Below, piece after piece: positions 26,424 through 34,871 of a stretch of 64,000 nt of DNA. The stretch covers positions 1 to 64,000 of the forward strand of contig CATOTS010000017.1 of the NCBI GenBank assembly GCA_951813625.1. Direction: 5' to 3'. The notes beneath the pieces are model-generated. The model did not search any database. It was given only the letters and a program-made list of their open reading frames with translations, and was not told the origin of the DNA. Made by a program: the position numbers and the translations under genes. Within the stretch, counting starts at the first letter, position 1. Every line of letters starts with the position of its first letter. The stretch is from an uncultured Caldilineaceae bacterium. Its GTDB lineage: Bacteria; Chloroflexota; Anaerolineae; Caldilineales; Caldilineaceae.

Positions 26424-27803
26424 TCAAGGATTTCCAGGGCCGGTCTGCAGCCTGTACCCGCGACCGCGAATTGTGACAATCAGGACCGGATTGGCCGGGT
26501 CCGGCTCCACTTTCTGGCGCAGGCGGCTGACCAGCTTCTCAATGCGGGCGTCGTCCACTTCGTCCAGATAATTTTCTCCCCAGACATCCATGACGATGGC
26601 AAATTTCTCGACGGTCCTGTTCCTCTTTTCGAAGAGCAGCGTCATGAGTAGAATCTCCAGCCTGGAGAGTTCGATCTGCCGCCCGTCGACGTGGAACTCT
26701 CCATCCTTGAATTCGACCAGTGGCCTTTCGGAGGCGCCGGTGTCGGTCTGAAATTCGAGAACATACTCGGCAAAAAGACGGCTGAAGACCCGCCTTTCCT
26801 CCTTCACAAGCTTCAGGATGTGGTGCTTCATCAGATGGGCCAGGCTGGTGCTTTCGCCGTCCTTGCCGGAAAAGAGGCTCCTGAGGGCCTCCTGGTGGTC
26901 CGGCATGCAGCTGTGCCAGATCTTTTCGCTCTCGGTGTGTAGAGTAGGGTCGTTGCGAAGCTGGTCGGCCAGGTCGCGGTGCAGCGCCCAGCGCCCCTTC
27001 TCATCGGCGCCTTGCCCTTCAAGTTCGGCGGCCGCGACGCCCAGCATTTTGCTGACCCCTTCCAGATAGCCGGGGTGGCCGCCGGTCCAGTGGTAGGCAA
27101 AGTCGACGTCCTGCGGGGAGAGTTCGACGTCGTTGTGCTCAGCGAAACTGCGAATGTAGTGCTCGACGTCATGGTGGGGGAGAGGGCCGAGGTGCCAGGG
27201 CTGATGGGAAAAGAGTTCTCCGAATTCCCCGCTGTGTTCGCCGGGCCACAGTTCGGCGAGAGGCCACACTGTTGCCGTAACGTAAACGAGCCGGTTGCCG
27301 AAAAGGTCCTTTTTGGCGCGCAGGTTGAGAAAGACGCGCGGATCGATTTCCTGGAATGGCTCGTCGAACTCGTCAAAGAGCAGGATGAGACTGTAGCTAC
27401 TGTTTTGGAGCGCGGCGGTCAGTCCGTTGCTGAAATTGAGCGGCACCTGAAAGGCGTTTGCCGGCGCGACGAGGCCATCGTAGGCGGTCTGCAGCGCAAC
27501 GTTCCCGGCCAGGGCGGGGATGCTCTCGCGCAGACAGCGGAGTACAAGCTCGTAGAAGCCCTGGTCCGACATATCCAGAATGCGGTTGCAGTCGACGTAG
27601 ACCGGAAGAAAGGAGCCGCCCTCCTCGCCCAGATGGTGAAGCCAGACGTCGGCCTGGGCGAGCAAGCGCATCAAGGAGGACTTGCCGACGTTGCTGAAGC
27701 CTGTTACCTCCACGCAGCGGGCGGTGGAGAGCATTCGGATGATGTGTTCAATGTCCAACTTTCGCATGTAGCTGCCGTCGGACAGACGTAGTGCAACTGA
27801 CAT
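26424..27803 (-). CDS. P-loop ATPase fused to OmpR/PhoB-type winged helix
   Basis: A 459-residue fusion. The N-terminal NTPase has Walker A GFSNVGKSS (35-43) and Walker B LILLFDEFDEP (about 139-149), followed by a helical region with GGHPGYLEG typical of STAND/ORC-type AAA ATPases. The C-terminal ~90 residues (FHVDGRQIELSRLEILLMTL, then IEKLVSRLRQKVEPDP and VTIRGRGYRL) form an OmpR/PhoB-type DNA-binding winged helix, with the wing GRGYRL intact. There is no receiver domain, so this is an ATP-dependent switch joined to a transcription-factor head. It lies 88 bp downstream of the unknown membrane operon on the same strand. ATG 27803 follows GGGGGAAC. Confidence 0.8.
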   Translation of the reverse strand: MSVALRLSDGSYMRKLDIEHIIRMLSTARCVEVTGFSNVGKSSLMRLLAQADVWLHHLGEEGGSFLPVYVDCNRILDMSDQGFYELVLRCLRESIPALAGNVALQTAYDGLVAPANAFQVPLNFSNGLTAALQNSSYSLILLFDEFDEPFQEIDPRVFLNLRAKKDLFGNRLVYVTATVWPLAELWPGEHSGEFGELFSHQPWHLGPLPHHDVEHYIRSFAEHNDVELSPQDVDFAYHWTGGHPGYLEGVSKMLGVAAAELEGQGADEKGRWALHRDLADQLRNDPTLHTESEKIWHSCMPDHQEALRSLFSGKDGESTSLAHLMKHHILKLVKEERRVFSRLFAEYVLEFQTDTGASERPLVEFKDGEFHVDGRQIELSRLEILLMTLLFEKRNRTVEKFAIVMDVWGENYLDEVDDARIEKLVSRLRQKVEPDPANPVLIVTIRGRGYRLQTGPGNP

Positions 27804-27891
27804 GGTTCCCCCAAGATCGATGCGGTGTATGGGGTCAGATAGATTCTTCTGCGCGTGGCTGCCCCCATTTTCCGCGTCTTGCGCCTTTGCG

Positions 27892-29202
27892 TCAAGCGTG
27901 ACCGAGGCGAGGGCCGGTTTCTTCCAGAATATCGGCCGCAAGCACCTGCAAAGCGGCCTCCGGCGCGACCTGGCCTGCGCCGGCGACGGCCGGCACAAGG
28001 CCCAGCGGATCCCACCAGTGGCTGGCGGGGCGCGGCCAATTATCGGGCCAGGGACCGCTCACCAGGCGGAGCGGCGGCCAGTCGGCCAGGAAGTCCGGGC
28101 GCTCACCGGGCCGGACATAACAAATTCGCAGATTTCCGGCCTCCGGCGCGAACGTCTGAATCGACCGGCCCGAAACGGCCTGGGCCCCATCAACTGAGGG
28201 GTCGGACGTCCATACGTGCAGCCAGCGGTCTGCCGCCGCGTGCAGGCCGTGCAATGAGGTGAGTCGATGGCGCCGCGACCAGAGGCGGACGGCCTGAACG
28301 AACGCCCATTGCGTGCTGCGGAGCTCGGCAGGGTGGTTCGGCCAGCCGGCGATCCTGCGCATGGCGGGCAACTCCTGAGAGCGCCGCCAATGGTACCGTT
28401 CCAGCACTTTGGCCAGCGTTGCGTCGCCCTGTCCTGCACCCTGTCCTGCGCCCTGCGCCAGCACATTGGCGGCCAGCGCGAACTCGCTCCCTCCCGTGCG
28501 CTCTTGCCAATAGGCAAACGCAGCCTCCGCTGATTGACGGTTTCCGGCAAAGCAGAATAGAGGGCGGTTCTCGGAAGGAAGCTTCACGGCGGCGTCGATG
28601 ACGTGGCGGCACAAGGCCAATACCTGCTCCTGGCCGCGACGGTCAGTCTCTTCGTAACCGCCGACGGCCAGAATCACGTCGGGATACAGGAGTTCCAGCT
28701 CAGCCGCGAGCTCGTCCGTGCTGCGCCAGGCGTTGAAGCGGTAGGTGGCGACGTGATTGCAGAGGGCGCCCGCGAGCGCTTCCTTTCCGGCGATCAGGCT
28801 TGTGCCGCCGGAAAGCCCAGCCATCCAAACGCGCAGCGGCGGGAGCAGGTCGGCAACGGCCACCGCTTGGCCGACGCCTTCCACAAGGGCCTGGTCGTAG
28901 GTGTGCAGCCGCGGCCGGTCCTCCTCCTCGTTCCAAAGAGAGATGTTGAACTGGCTCTCCAGGCGGTTGACCGCTTGAACCAGCGCGGCGGCGCTTTGAC
29001 CGGGACCTGCGCCCGCCGGCAGCTCGGCGGTTTGCCACCCTATCAGGCGGTAGATTTCTTCGACGGGTTCGATCAACGCTGCGGTTACACGTTGGGGCTC
29101 AGCGCCCAGGACGAGAATGTTTTTGGGCGCGAAGTCTGCCAGCGAGGCCGCCGCGCCGCCGCGGCCGGCCACGGGAAGCGGTTGGGCGCCGGATGGGCTC
29201 AC
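27892..29202 (-). CDS. GlmL/MutL-like (ASKHA-related) protein, unknown role
   Basis: A 436-residue soluble protein; last gene of the six-gene leftward operon. KNILVLGAEPQRVTAALIEP and LYPDVILAVGGYEETDRRG resemble segments of the glutamate-mutase accessory (GlmL/MutL) family, and VWMAGLSGGTSLIAG is a Gly-rich loop. No glutamate mutase (GlmS/GlmE) lies nearby, so the activity must differ. GQGAGQGAGQ near residue 260 is a short repeat. The GTG start at 29202 overlaps the preceding stop (GTGA), so translation is coupled; a longer upstream frame is antisense noise. Family link is moderate at best. Confidence 0.55.
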   Translation of the reverse strand: MSPSGAQPLPVAGRGGAAASLADFAPKNILVLGAEPQRVTAALIEPVEEIYRLIGWQTAELPAGAGPGQSAAALVQAVNRLESQFNISLWNEEEDRPRLHTYDQALVEGVGQAVAVADLLPPLRVWMAGLSGGTSLIAGKEALAGALCNHVATYRFNAWRSTDELAAELELLYPDVILAVGGYEETDRRGQEQVLALCRHVIDAAVKLPSENRPLFCFAGNRQSAEAAFAYWQERTGGSEFALAANVLAQGAGQGAGQGDATLAKVLERYHWRRSQELPAMRRIAGWPNHPAELRSTQWAFVQAVRLWSRRHRLTSLHGLHAAADRWLHVWTSDPSVDGAQAVSGRSIQTFAPEAGNLRICYVRPGERPDFLADWPPLRLVSGPWPDNWPRPASHWWDPLGLVPAVAGAGQVAPEAALQVLAADILEETGPRLGHA

Positions 29203-30089
29203 TGTCCGGCTCCACGGGCTGCCGCCCACAGGATCTGCCACAGGTCGCTGCGGGGAAGTTCGAATAGGAAGTATTCCAGCCGGGCCAGGATAAGGGTGAA
29301 GCGGGCCGCGATCAGGCGGGCGAAAATCATGCCGGCAGCCAGCCACAGGGCCCGGCGCCCGATGCCTTCCCAGACGGCCAGGACTTTGCCGAAAGCGGCC
29401 CGTGAAAGAGAGCCCGGTCCCGCTTGGGGGACGATTGAAGCGAAGCCGCGCGATGCTGGGGCGGATGCGGGGCGCTCGCCATCGCCGCCGGCCGAACGGC
29501 CCAAACGCAGGTGAATGAGGACGCCGCCTGTGATCACCAGGGTGAGGAGCCGGAGCGGCCACATCAGCTGCCCGCCGCCGGCGGACACGTCGGGAGTAGC
29601 GGGGCTGTTCACTTGGGGGAGTTCGACCGCGGCGGCGAGCTGCGGCCAAAAAGTGCCCTGCAGCGCGCCGCTCAGGCCGACGCCCAGGCCCGCGCCGGCG
29701 AGAATGGCGGCCGGGATCACCGCCAGCAGCCGCAGCAGGCGCCGTCCGCTCCACTTCCCCGGCGGCTTGAACAGCAGGTCCAGGCCGCCCAGCCACATCA
29801 CCAGCCCGAGCAGGAGCGGCAAATGGCTTTGCAGATCTTCCGGCCCGGTGGCGGCGAGCCACGACGCCGGGTCTGCCAGGAGGGGCGCGAACAGCTGCGG
29901 CCACAGGACATTGCTCCAAACGACAACCGCCATGTAGCCCAATCCGGCGCCAACGAGGATGTACTGGGCGAGGCGCGCGAGGACGTTATCGCGGATCAGG
30001 CAGCTGCCAATGGCCAGCGAGATGAGAAGACCGAGTAACAGGCCGGCATCGTGCAGCGAACCGGGCAGACCGCCGCTGAAGGAACTCAA
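29199..30089 (-). CDS. Polytopic membrane protein, unknown function
   Basis: A 296-residue protein with about six to seven hydrophobic helices, for example AGLLLGLLISLAIGSCLI, AQYILVGAGLGYMAVVVW, and LLRLLAVIPAAILAGAGLG. It starts at TTG 30089, overlapping the upstream stop (TTGA), with GGAGG five bases before it. A charged loop sits near residues 205-230 (GRSAGGDGERPASAP). No family recognised. It is flanked by the zinc-ribbon protein and the GlmL-like protein, and overlapping stops on both sides make the three genes a tight unit. Confidence 0.65.
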   Translation of the reverse strand: MSSFSGGLPGSLHDAGLLLGLLISLAIGSCLIRDNVLARLAQYILVGAGLGYMAVVVWSNVLWPQLFAPLLADPASWLAATGPEDLQSHLPLLLGLVMWLGGLDLLFKPPGKWSGRRLLRLLAVIPAAILAGAGLGVGLSGALQGTFWPQLAAAVELPQVNSPATPDVSAGGGQLMWPLRLLTLVITGGVLIHLRLGRSAGGDGERPASAPASRGFASIVPQAGPGSLSRAAFGKVLAVWEGIGRRALWLAAGMIFARLIAARFTLILARLEYFLFELPRSDLWQILWAAARGAGQ

Positions 30090-31483
30090 CGCTGCCTCCG
30101 TTCGGCAATGCCGGCCAGATTGCCAAGAAGGATAGCGGCCAGCAGGATGGCGAAGCCCCAATTCTGACCGCTGACCAGCCGTCCTGCGACCGCCTTCTCC
30201 TCGGGGCCGGCGGCCCGCTCGGAGCGGAGCCGGTATGCGCTGCCGCCGTCCCAGCCGCTGACCAGGCCAGCGAGCTGCCCACTCTGCAGGAAGGGACGCA
30301 ATGGAATGTCGGTTGCGGCGCTGGTGACGGCAACAACCGCCCCCGCGTTGAGCGGCTGGACCTGCTCCAGCCAGTGCCGGACATCCTCGCTGCGGGCGGC
30401 GACAATCAGGTTGAGGACGGGGCCTGTCTTATCCAGACCGGCAACGGTGAAGCGTCCTTTGAGGTCGAGCCAGCCGGGGTCGAGCGGCAGCGTCTGGGCC
30501 GGTGCGACGCCCAGCAGCGGCAGGGAAGCGGCCCCGCCGGGAAGAAAGCCAGCTTCGATGACGACATTGGTCTCCATCTGCGAGCGGCCCGGCTGGCGGA
30601 CGGCATCTTCAGCCTTCGCGATCAGCCGCCGCGCCGAGGCAAGGCCCGCGGGCAGCTGGCTGACAACGATCAGATTTGCCCCCCGCAGCAGCAAATGTTC
30701 GATGACCGGCTGTGCGACGCGGTCCATTTCGCCGGCGGTAGCGGGGTCGTAGGCCCAGTTCACGAGGACAAGACTGTCGGGGGGCAATGTTGAGATCTGT
30801 CGGTGTGCCTGCGGGAGACCGGGCAGCGGATGCGGTCCCGGCCCGCCCGGCGGAGCAGGCGTTGCGCGCAGATACGCCACGACCAGGACAAGCAGCAGGA
30901 GCCACTCGAGCTGAAAGCGCCTTTGCATACCGCGCCCGACCTGTGGGTGGGCGCCGGCAGCGCGGGTTGTGCCCGCCGCCACCCCTGCATCGAGAGGGAA
31001 CTCGGCGGAAAAGAGTTCGCGCAGACGGCGGCGTTCTTCTTCATCCACGGTTTCCGGCGGCGGCTGCACCTCGTTCCGCAGCTCTGAAATCCTGGAGCCG
31101 GCAGTGGCGAACTCCAGCGGGTCTGCCGGTTCGAGCAGGCCCGGAAGTTCACCCAGAAGGGGCTCCGGTTGTGCGTCATTCTGCGTGGTCGACGGGTCGG
31201 ATTCGGCGTCCTCTCCGGCTTCGTCGCCAGCAGACGGCGGAAGGGACCAACTGTGTCCGAAAACCGGTTCGCCTGACCCTTGTTCCTCTTCCGGGGCGGC
31301 ACGCTCGCCGGCCTCCGGCTTCGTCTCCGGTCCCTGGCCGCCGGCCGCGGCGTCCGGCCCCAAGGGAGCCGGGTCCACAGGTTCGGGCGGCGGTATGCGC
31401 GTCAGGACTGTGCCGCATTGCTCGCAGAAGCGGGCCAGGTCCGTGTTGCTGTAACCGCAGTGTGGGCAGTCGAACATCTGCAT
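30086..31483 (-). CDS. Zinc-ribbon membrane protein, unknown function
   Basis: A 465-residue protein. Residues about 5-25 are a zinc ribbon (CPHCGYSNTDLARFCEQCG). A long acidic, proline-rich linker (about 30-175) is followed by a transmembrane helix (LEWLLLLVLVVAYL, about 190), a soluble region with Rossmann-like segments (DSLVLVNWAYDPATAGEMD, ANLIVVSQLPAGLASARRLI), and a second helix at the C-terminus (FAILLAAILLGNLAG). The alternative start is ATG 31477. The topology suggests a cytosolic ribbon and a large exported or cytosolic domain between two helices. No family is recognised; it is the third-last gene of the operon and overlaps the next by four bases. Confidence 0.65.
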   Translation of the reverse strand: MQMFDCPHCGYSNTDLARFCEQCGTVLTRIPPPEPVDPAPLGPDAAAGGQGPETKPEAGERAAPEEEQGSGEPVFGHSWSLPPSAGDEAGEDAESDPSTTQNDAQPEPLLGELPGLLEPADPLEFATAGSRISELRNEVQPPPETVDEEERRRLRELFSAEFPLDAGVAAGTTRAAGAHPQVGRGMQRRFQLEWLLLLVLVVAYLRATPAPPGGPGPHPLPGLPQAHRQISTLPPDSLVLVNWAYDPATAGEMDRVAQPVIEHLLLRGANLIVVSQLPAGLASARRLIAKAEDAVRQPGRSQMETNVVIEAGFLPGGAASLPLLGVAPAQTLPLDPGWLDLKGRFTVAGLDKTGPVLNLIVAARSEDVRHWLEQVQPLNAGAVVAVTSAATDIPLRPFLQSGQLAGLVSGWDGGSAYRLRSERAAGPEEKAVAGRLVSGQNWGFAILLAAILLGNLAGIAERRQR

Positions 31484-31567
31484 CGTCGTAGCAGGTTCCA
31501 GGTCAGGATGAAGTGGGCAATCGGCCGCGCCAGCCCTCTGAGAAGGCGGCTTCTTGAATTCTTCGAT

Positions 31568-32197
31568 CTACTTTGCGCTGCGTGCAACGAGGCGGATGCT
31601 GATTATCAGCAGGCCGAGCACGCCTCCAAGCAGAACGCCGCGCATGGCGGCCATCACCGGCCAATTCAGCAGCCAGTTGAAAAGATCGACCAAGGCCACT
31701 GGCATGAGCTGGTGGGAGGCCGGCGTCTGCACCAGCAGCATCAGTAGGGCGCCGGCAAGTATCCAGAGGCCGCCGGGGCGGGTGAAGCGCAGGTAGTGAA
31801 AGGCCGCGCTCAGCAGGAAGAAGCCGGTCAGCGCGAAGAGGGTCGCCTGCCCCGGCGCCAGGATTGCGTCGAATACCCATTCGGCTACCGGCGCGGCCGA
31901 CCCCTTTGGCGATGTGACGCCGGCTCCGAACACGAGCGCGAAGGCAATTAGGAGCAAAAGGCTCAATAGCCACTCCTTCTGCCCGCGCTGCACGCGCAGC
32001 AGGTGATACCAGAGGGCGTTGAGGACGCCCAGGAGTAGCGCGAACGCCCCCAGCAGCAGCGCCCAGCTGTAAAGGGTCGTTGCCAGCGCAGCTGGCGTGA
32101 TCTCCAGCTCGAAGCGCGCAGAGATCACCACAAACGCACACGCCAGCGCGACCAGCAGGCCGATTCGGTTTGACCAGCCCGAGCGAGAAGAGAACAC
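31568..32197 (-). CDS. Polytopic membrane protein, unknown function
   Basis: A 209-residue protein with about six membrane helices (IGLLVALACAFVVISA, TTLYSWALLLGAFALLLGVL, WLLSLLLLIAFALVFGAG and others). A basic loop (HLLRVQRGQKEW) lies between helices two and three. ATG 32197 lies just 6 bp after the upstream stop, so it belongs to the same operon. No family recognised. Confidence 0.65.
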   Translation of the reverse strand: MFSSRSGWSNRIGLLVALACAFVVISARFELEITPAALATTLYSWALLLGAFALLLGVLNALWYHLLRVQRGQKEWLLSLLLLIAFALVFGAGVTSPKGSAAPVAEWVFDAILAPGQATLFALTGFFLLSAAFHYLRFTRPGGLWILAGALLMLLVQTPASHQLMPVALVDLFNWLLNWPVMAAMRGVLLGGVLGLLIISIRLVARSAK

Positions 32198-32203
32198 CGT
32201 CGG

Positions 32204-32809
32204 CTACCCGAAGAGACCGGCTGCCAGCAGACCGAGCGCCAACAGTCCGCCTGCCCAACTTCCCACCTTATGGAGCCAGTCTTGCGCATCCGGTCCGAGG
32301 CCGGCGGGCGCATGGCTTTCCGGGATCAGGGTCTGCGCGAGCAGTTCACCCTCGGAGCCCTGGGCCCCGGGAAGTGCCGTGGGCGAGGTGGTCCAGTCCA
32401 ACCCCGGCGGCGGCGCGGCGGCGTCGCTGTCGAGCGCGGAAATGTTGTGGGATGCGGCATAGAGGGCGCTGTCTGCTCCACCATACAGGACCAGGCGCGA
32501 GGCGCCGTCGACTCCTTGGGCCAGATCACCGGCGCTTTTTCCGAGTGCTGCGTCATGGCTCGTAGCGGGCCGCCATACGAGCGTCGCCTGCAGCCACAGC
32601 CAGCCGTCCCCGCCGGCGATTACAAGCGGGTTCTGCGGCCCCAGGTGTTGACGGGCGACCCCGCCCAGGGCGAGCAGGCCAAGGCCGCTGTGCCGGAACA
32701 AAGTGCCGAGGCCAAGCGCCAGCGTCGGCGTCTGTCCGTGCTCAACGGCCGTATCTGCCAGGCGGCGCCACGCCGCGGCAAGACGTTTTGGGTCTGGTTG
32801 GAAGATCAC
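32204..32809 (-). CDS. Hypothetical protein with C-terminal membrane anchor
   Basis: A 201-residue, mainly soluble protein (MIFQPDPKRLAAAWRRLADT at the start) ending in one hydrophobic helix (VGSWAGGLLALGLLAAGLFG), consistent with a tail anchor. GGDGWLWLQATLVWRPA and GASRLVLYGGADSALYAAS suggest a beta-rich core. It overlaps the upstream gene by four bases (ATGA). No family is recognised; operon position indicates it works with the other membrane components. Confidence 0.6.
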   Translation of the reverse strand: MIFQPDPKRLAAAWRRLADTAVEHGQTPTLALGLGTLFRHSGLGLLALGGVARQHLGPQNPLVIAGGDGWLWLQATLVWRPATSHDAALGKSAGDLAQGVDGASRLVLYGGADSALYAASHNISALDSDAAAPPPGLDWTTSPTALPGAQGSEGELLAQTLIPESHAPAGLGPDAQDWLHKVGSWAGGLLALGLLAAGLFG

Positions 32810-33087
32810 GCGTCTGCTCCCCGCCGCCGGCCCGGCCGCACCTCACCTTCCTGCAGGGCAGCCAGTCTTGCGGTCAGGTTGGCAGGCCCGTTCGGCTGCG
32901 AGAGCAGGTTGCCCCAGGGTCCGAGACTGTCGAGGCCAAGCAGCGCGGCGAGCGGCTGTATTACCAGTAGAGTCTGCCCCAGGAGAAAAGCGAGAGGTCG
33001 ATGTCCGGCGACGAAGAGAAGCGCGGGCATAATCATCTGCCGTTGACGAACCGCATCGAGCATTTCGTCAACAAAATTGTCGGTCAT
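32806..33087 (-). CDS. Small membrane-associated protein, first gene of unknown operon
   Basis: A 93-residue protein: MTDNFVDEMLDAVRQRQMI, then one hydrophobic hairpin (PALLFVAGHRPLAFLLGQTLLVIQPLAALLGL), and an Arg-rich tail. It opens the leftward six-gene operon, which continues with overlaps or gaps below 90 bp to 27892. Not recognised. The hydrophobic hairpin and short size suggest a membrane adaptor. Confidence 0.6.
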   Translation of the reverse strand: MTDNFVDEMLDAVRQRQMIMPALLFVAGHRPLAFLLGQTLLVIQPLAALLGLDSLGPWGNLLSQPNGPANLTARLAALQEGEVRPGRRRGADA

Positions 33088-33312
33088 CTCAGCGTTTCAA
33101 CCCTTTTGAATTCCATATTTCGCGTATTCAGGGGTATCTGAAGAATTTTACCACAGGGCCTATGTCACGCCAGACGAAGCCAGGGCAATCGCACCTGAAT
33201 CTGGGCGCCAAAATAACCCACAAAGGGCACCCACAAGGGGTGCCCCTACCAATGGTCATTCGTTTTCGGCTGAAAAACCGGTCTCCAGTCGCCGAAATTG
33301 CTTAGCGGCATC

Positions 33313-33787
33313 TGGGAGAGGCACGGGGCAGGCGCGGGGCCTGCCCCTACGTCGCCGGCGGCGTTCGCCGAATTGGGGGCGGTGCGGCGCGCCGCAGGTA
33401 GCTCTGGGCTGCATTTTCCCCACACCCGGCGGATGGGAGCACATCAGGGGGGCGTTGCGGGGGGAGTCCCCCCGCACAAGGGAGGGCCGAAGGCCCGACC
33501 GTCCAGAACGGCAGATGCCATATGCCAGATGCCGGCGGCCAGGAACTGTCGGTGGGCGGGGGACAGTAGGCGGTGACCGGCGTCGTGTTTCGAGCACGAC
33601 ACGGCGCGGGAGGAGTGGTGTCAGGGGGGCGTTGCGGGGGGAGTCCCCCCGCACAAGGGAGGGCCGAAGGCCCGACCGTCCAAAAGGATACAGGAAAGGG
33701 TATTCCTCCACTCTGCCATTGAAGGGACCGTGGACTGGCCGCGGCGCCATTGCTACCCGGGGCATAGGAACTTGCACCCCAATTCCG
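33313..33787. repeat. Modular repeat B2: L-core-spacer-core-R (two cores)
   Basis: The same left and right modules as B1 enclose two 59-bp cores at 33446-33504 and 33623-33681, separated by a 118-bp spacer. The spacer (GGAACTGTCGGTGGGCGGGG, then CGTGTTTCGAGCACGACACGG) is homologous to the spacers of B3. The left module (about 33313-33445) and right module (about 33682-33787; ends GCACCCCAATTCCGG) align with B1. Both cores are identical to the B1 core. The stretch 33088-33312 before it holds no gene. Confidence 0.85.
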
Positions 33788-33904
33788 GACTGCATCCTTT
33801 CCATGTGGTGGCAACCCGGAAACTTGCGCGCTAAGCGTAGTCCATTGTTTACTTGACCCTTGGAACCGAATACCAAACTACCGGAACAAAAGAGGAGAAG
33901 AGGA

Positions 33905-34678
33905 ATGGAGCGGTCCGTGCTTGCCGCGCAGCTGTTTACCGTGCGCGACCATACGCAAACTGAGGAAGGATTCGCCGAGTCGATTGCCAAGATCAGCGCG
34001 ATCGGATACAAGGCGGCGCAGGTGTCGGCGATCGGCCCGATCGCGCCGGCGGACGTCAAACGGATATGCGACGACCACGGCATCACGATTGTGAACACGC
34101 ATATCGCCTGGCCGCGTCTGCAGGAGGATATAAACGCGGTGATCGAGGAGCATCGTCTGTGGGAGTGCAGGCACGTGGCGGTGGGCAGTATGCCGCGCCA
34201 TTTCATCGAGGACGGTGAAGCGGGCATCCGCCAGTTCGCATCTGAGGCGACCGCGGTGGGCCGGACGTTGTACGAGGCCGGAATGACCTTCAGCTACCAC
34301 AACCACAGCTTCGAGTTTATTCGCTACGGCGACAGGAACGGGCTGGAGATCTTGTTCGACGAGACCGATCCCCGCTACGTCCAGGCAGAGCTGGATACCT
34401 ATTGGATCCAGTTCGGGGGCGGCGACGTGCGCGATTGGATTCTGCGCGTAAAGGACCGCATGCCGGTCGTGCATCTGAAGGATATGGCGACGGTAAGCTG
34501 GCGCGAGCAGGTGATGAAGGAGGTCGGCGAGGGCAATCTGAACTGGCCGGGCATCCTCGAAGCCTGCCGCGAAGCAAATGTTGAATGGTATGCGGTAGAG
34601 CAGGACATCTGCCCGGGCGATCCTTTCGAGAGTCTGGCCACCAGCTACCGCAATCTGGCGAATATGGGCCTGTCCTGA
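33905..34678 (+). CDS. Sugar phosphate isomerase/epimerase
   Basis: A 257-residue xylose-isomerase-like TIM barrel starting MERSVLAAQLFTVRDHTQ. Metal-site segments: SYHNHSFEF (about 130), ELDTYWI (about 163), MPVVHLKDMA (about 190) and WYAVEQDICPGDPF (about 226), matching the sugar isomerase/inosose dehydratase-like group. ATG 33905 follows a strong AGAGGAGAAGAGG site. It heads a rightward run with two Gfo/Idh dehydrogenases and a PhyH dioxygenase, suggesting sugar or cyclitol breakdown. Substrate unknown. Confidence 0.8.
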   Translation: MERSVLAAQLFTVRDHTQTEEGFAESIAKISAIGYKAAQVSAIGPIAPADVKRICDDHGITIVNTHIAWPRLQEDINAVIEEHRLWECRHVAVGSMPRHFIEDGEAGIRQFASEATAVGRTLYEAGMTFSYHNHSFEFIRYGDRNGLEILFDETDPRYVQAELDTYWIQFGGGDVRDWILRVKDRMPVVHLKDMATVSWREQVMKEVGEGNLNWPGILEACREANVEWYAVEQDICPGDPFESLATSYRNLANMGLS

Positions 34679-34871
34679 GCCGGCGGCTCCTGTTGTTCGC
34701 CAAATGGCGCCATGTTACAATCGCGTTATCCGGTCCGGCTGAGGTTCAGGCGAACTGAGCTGGTCCGTCATCTGCTGGAGAATGGGGCAGATGACAGCCG
34801 TGTCGCTGATCGCAAGCTGCTTTCTGTTGCCGCCGACGCCTGACCCAACTCACTCACACAGGAAATCTGCA

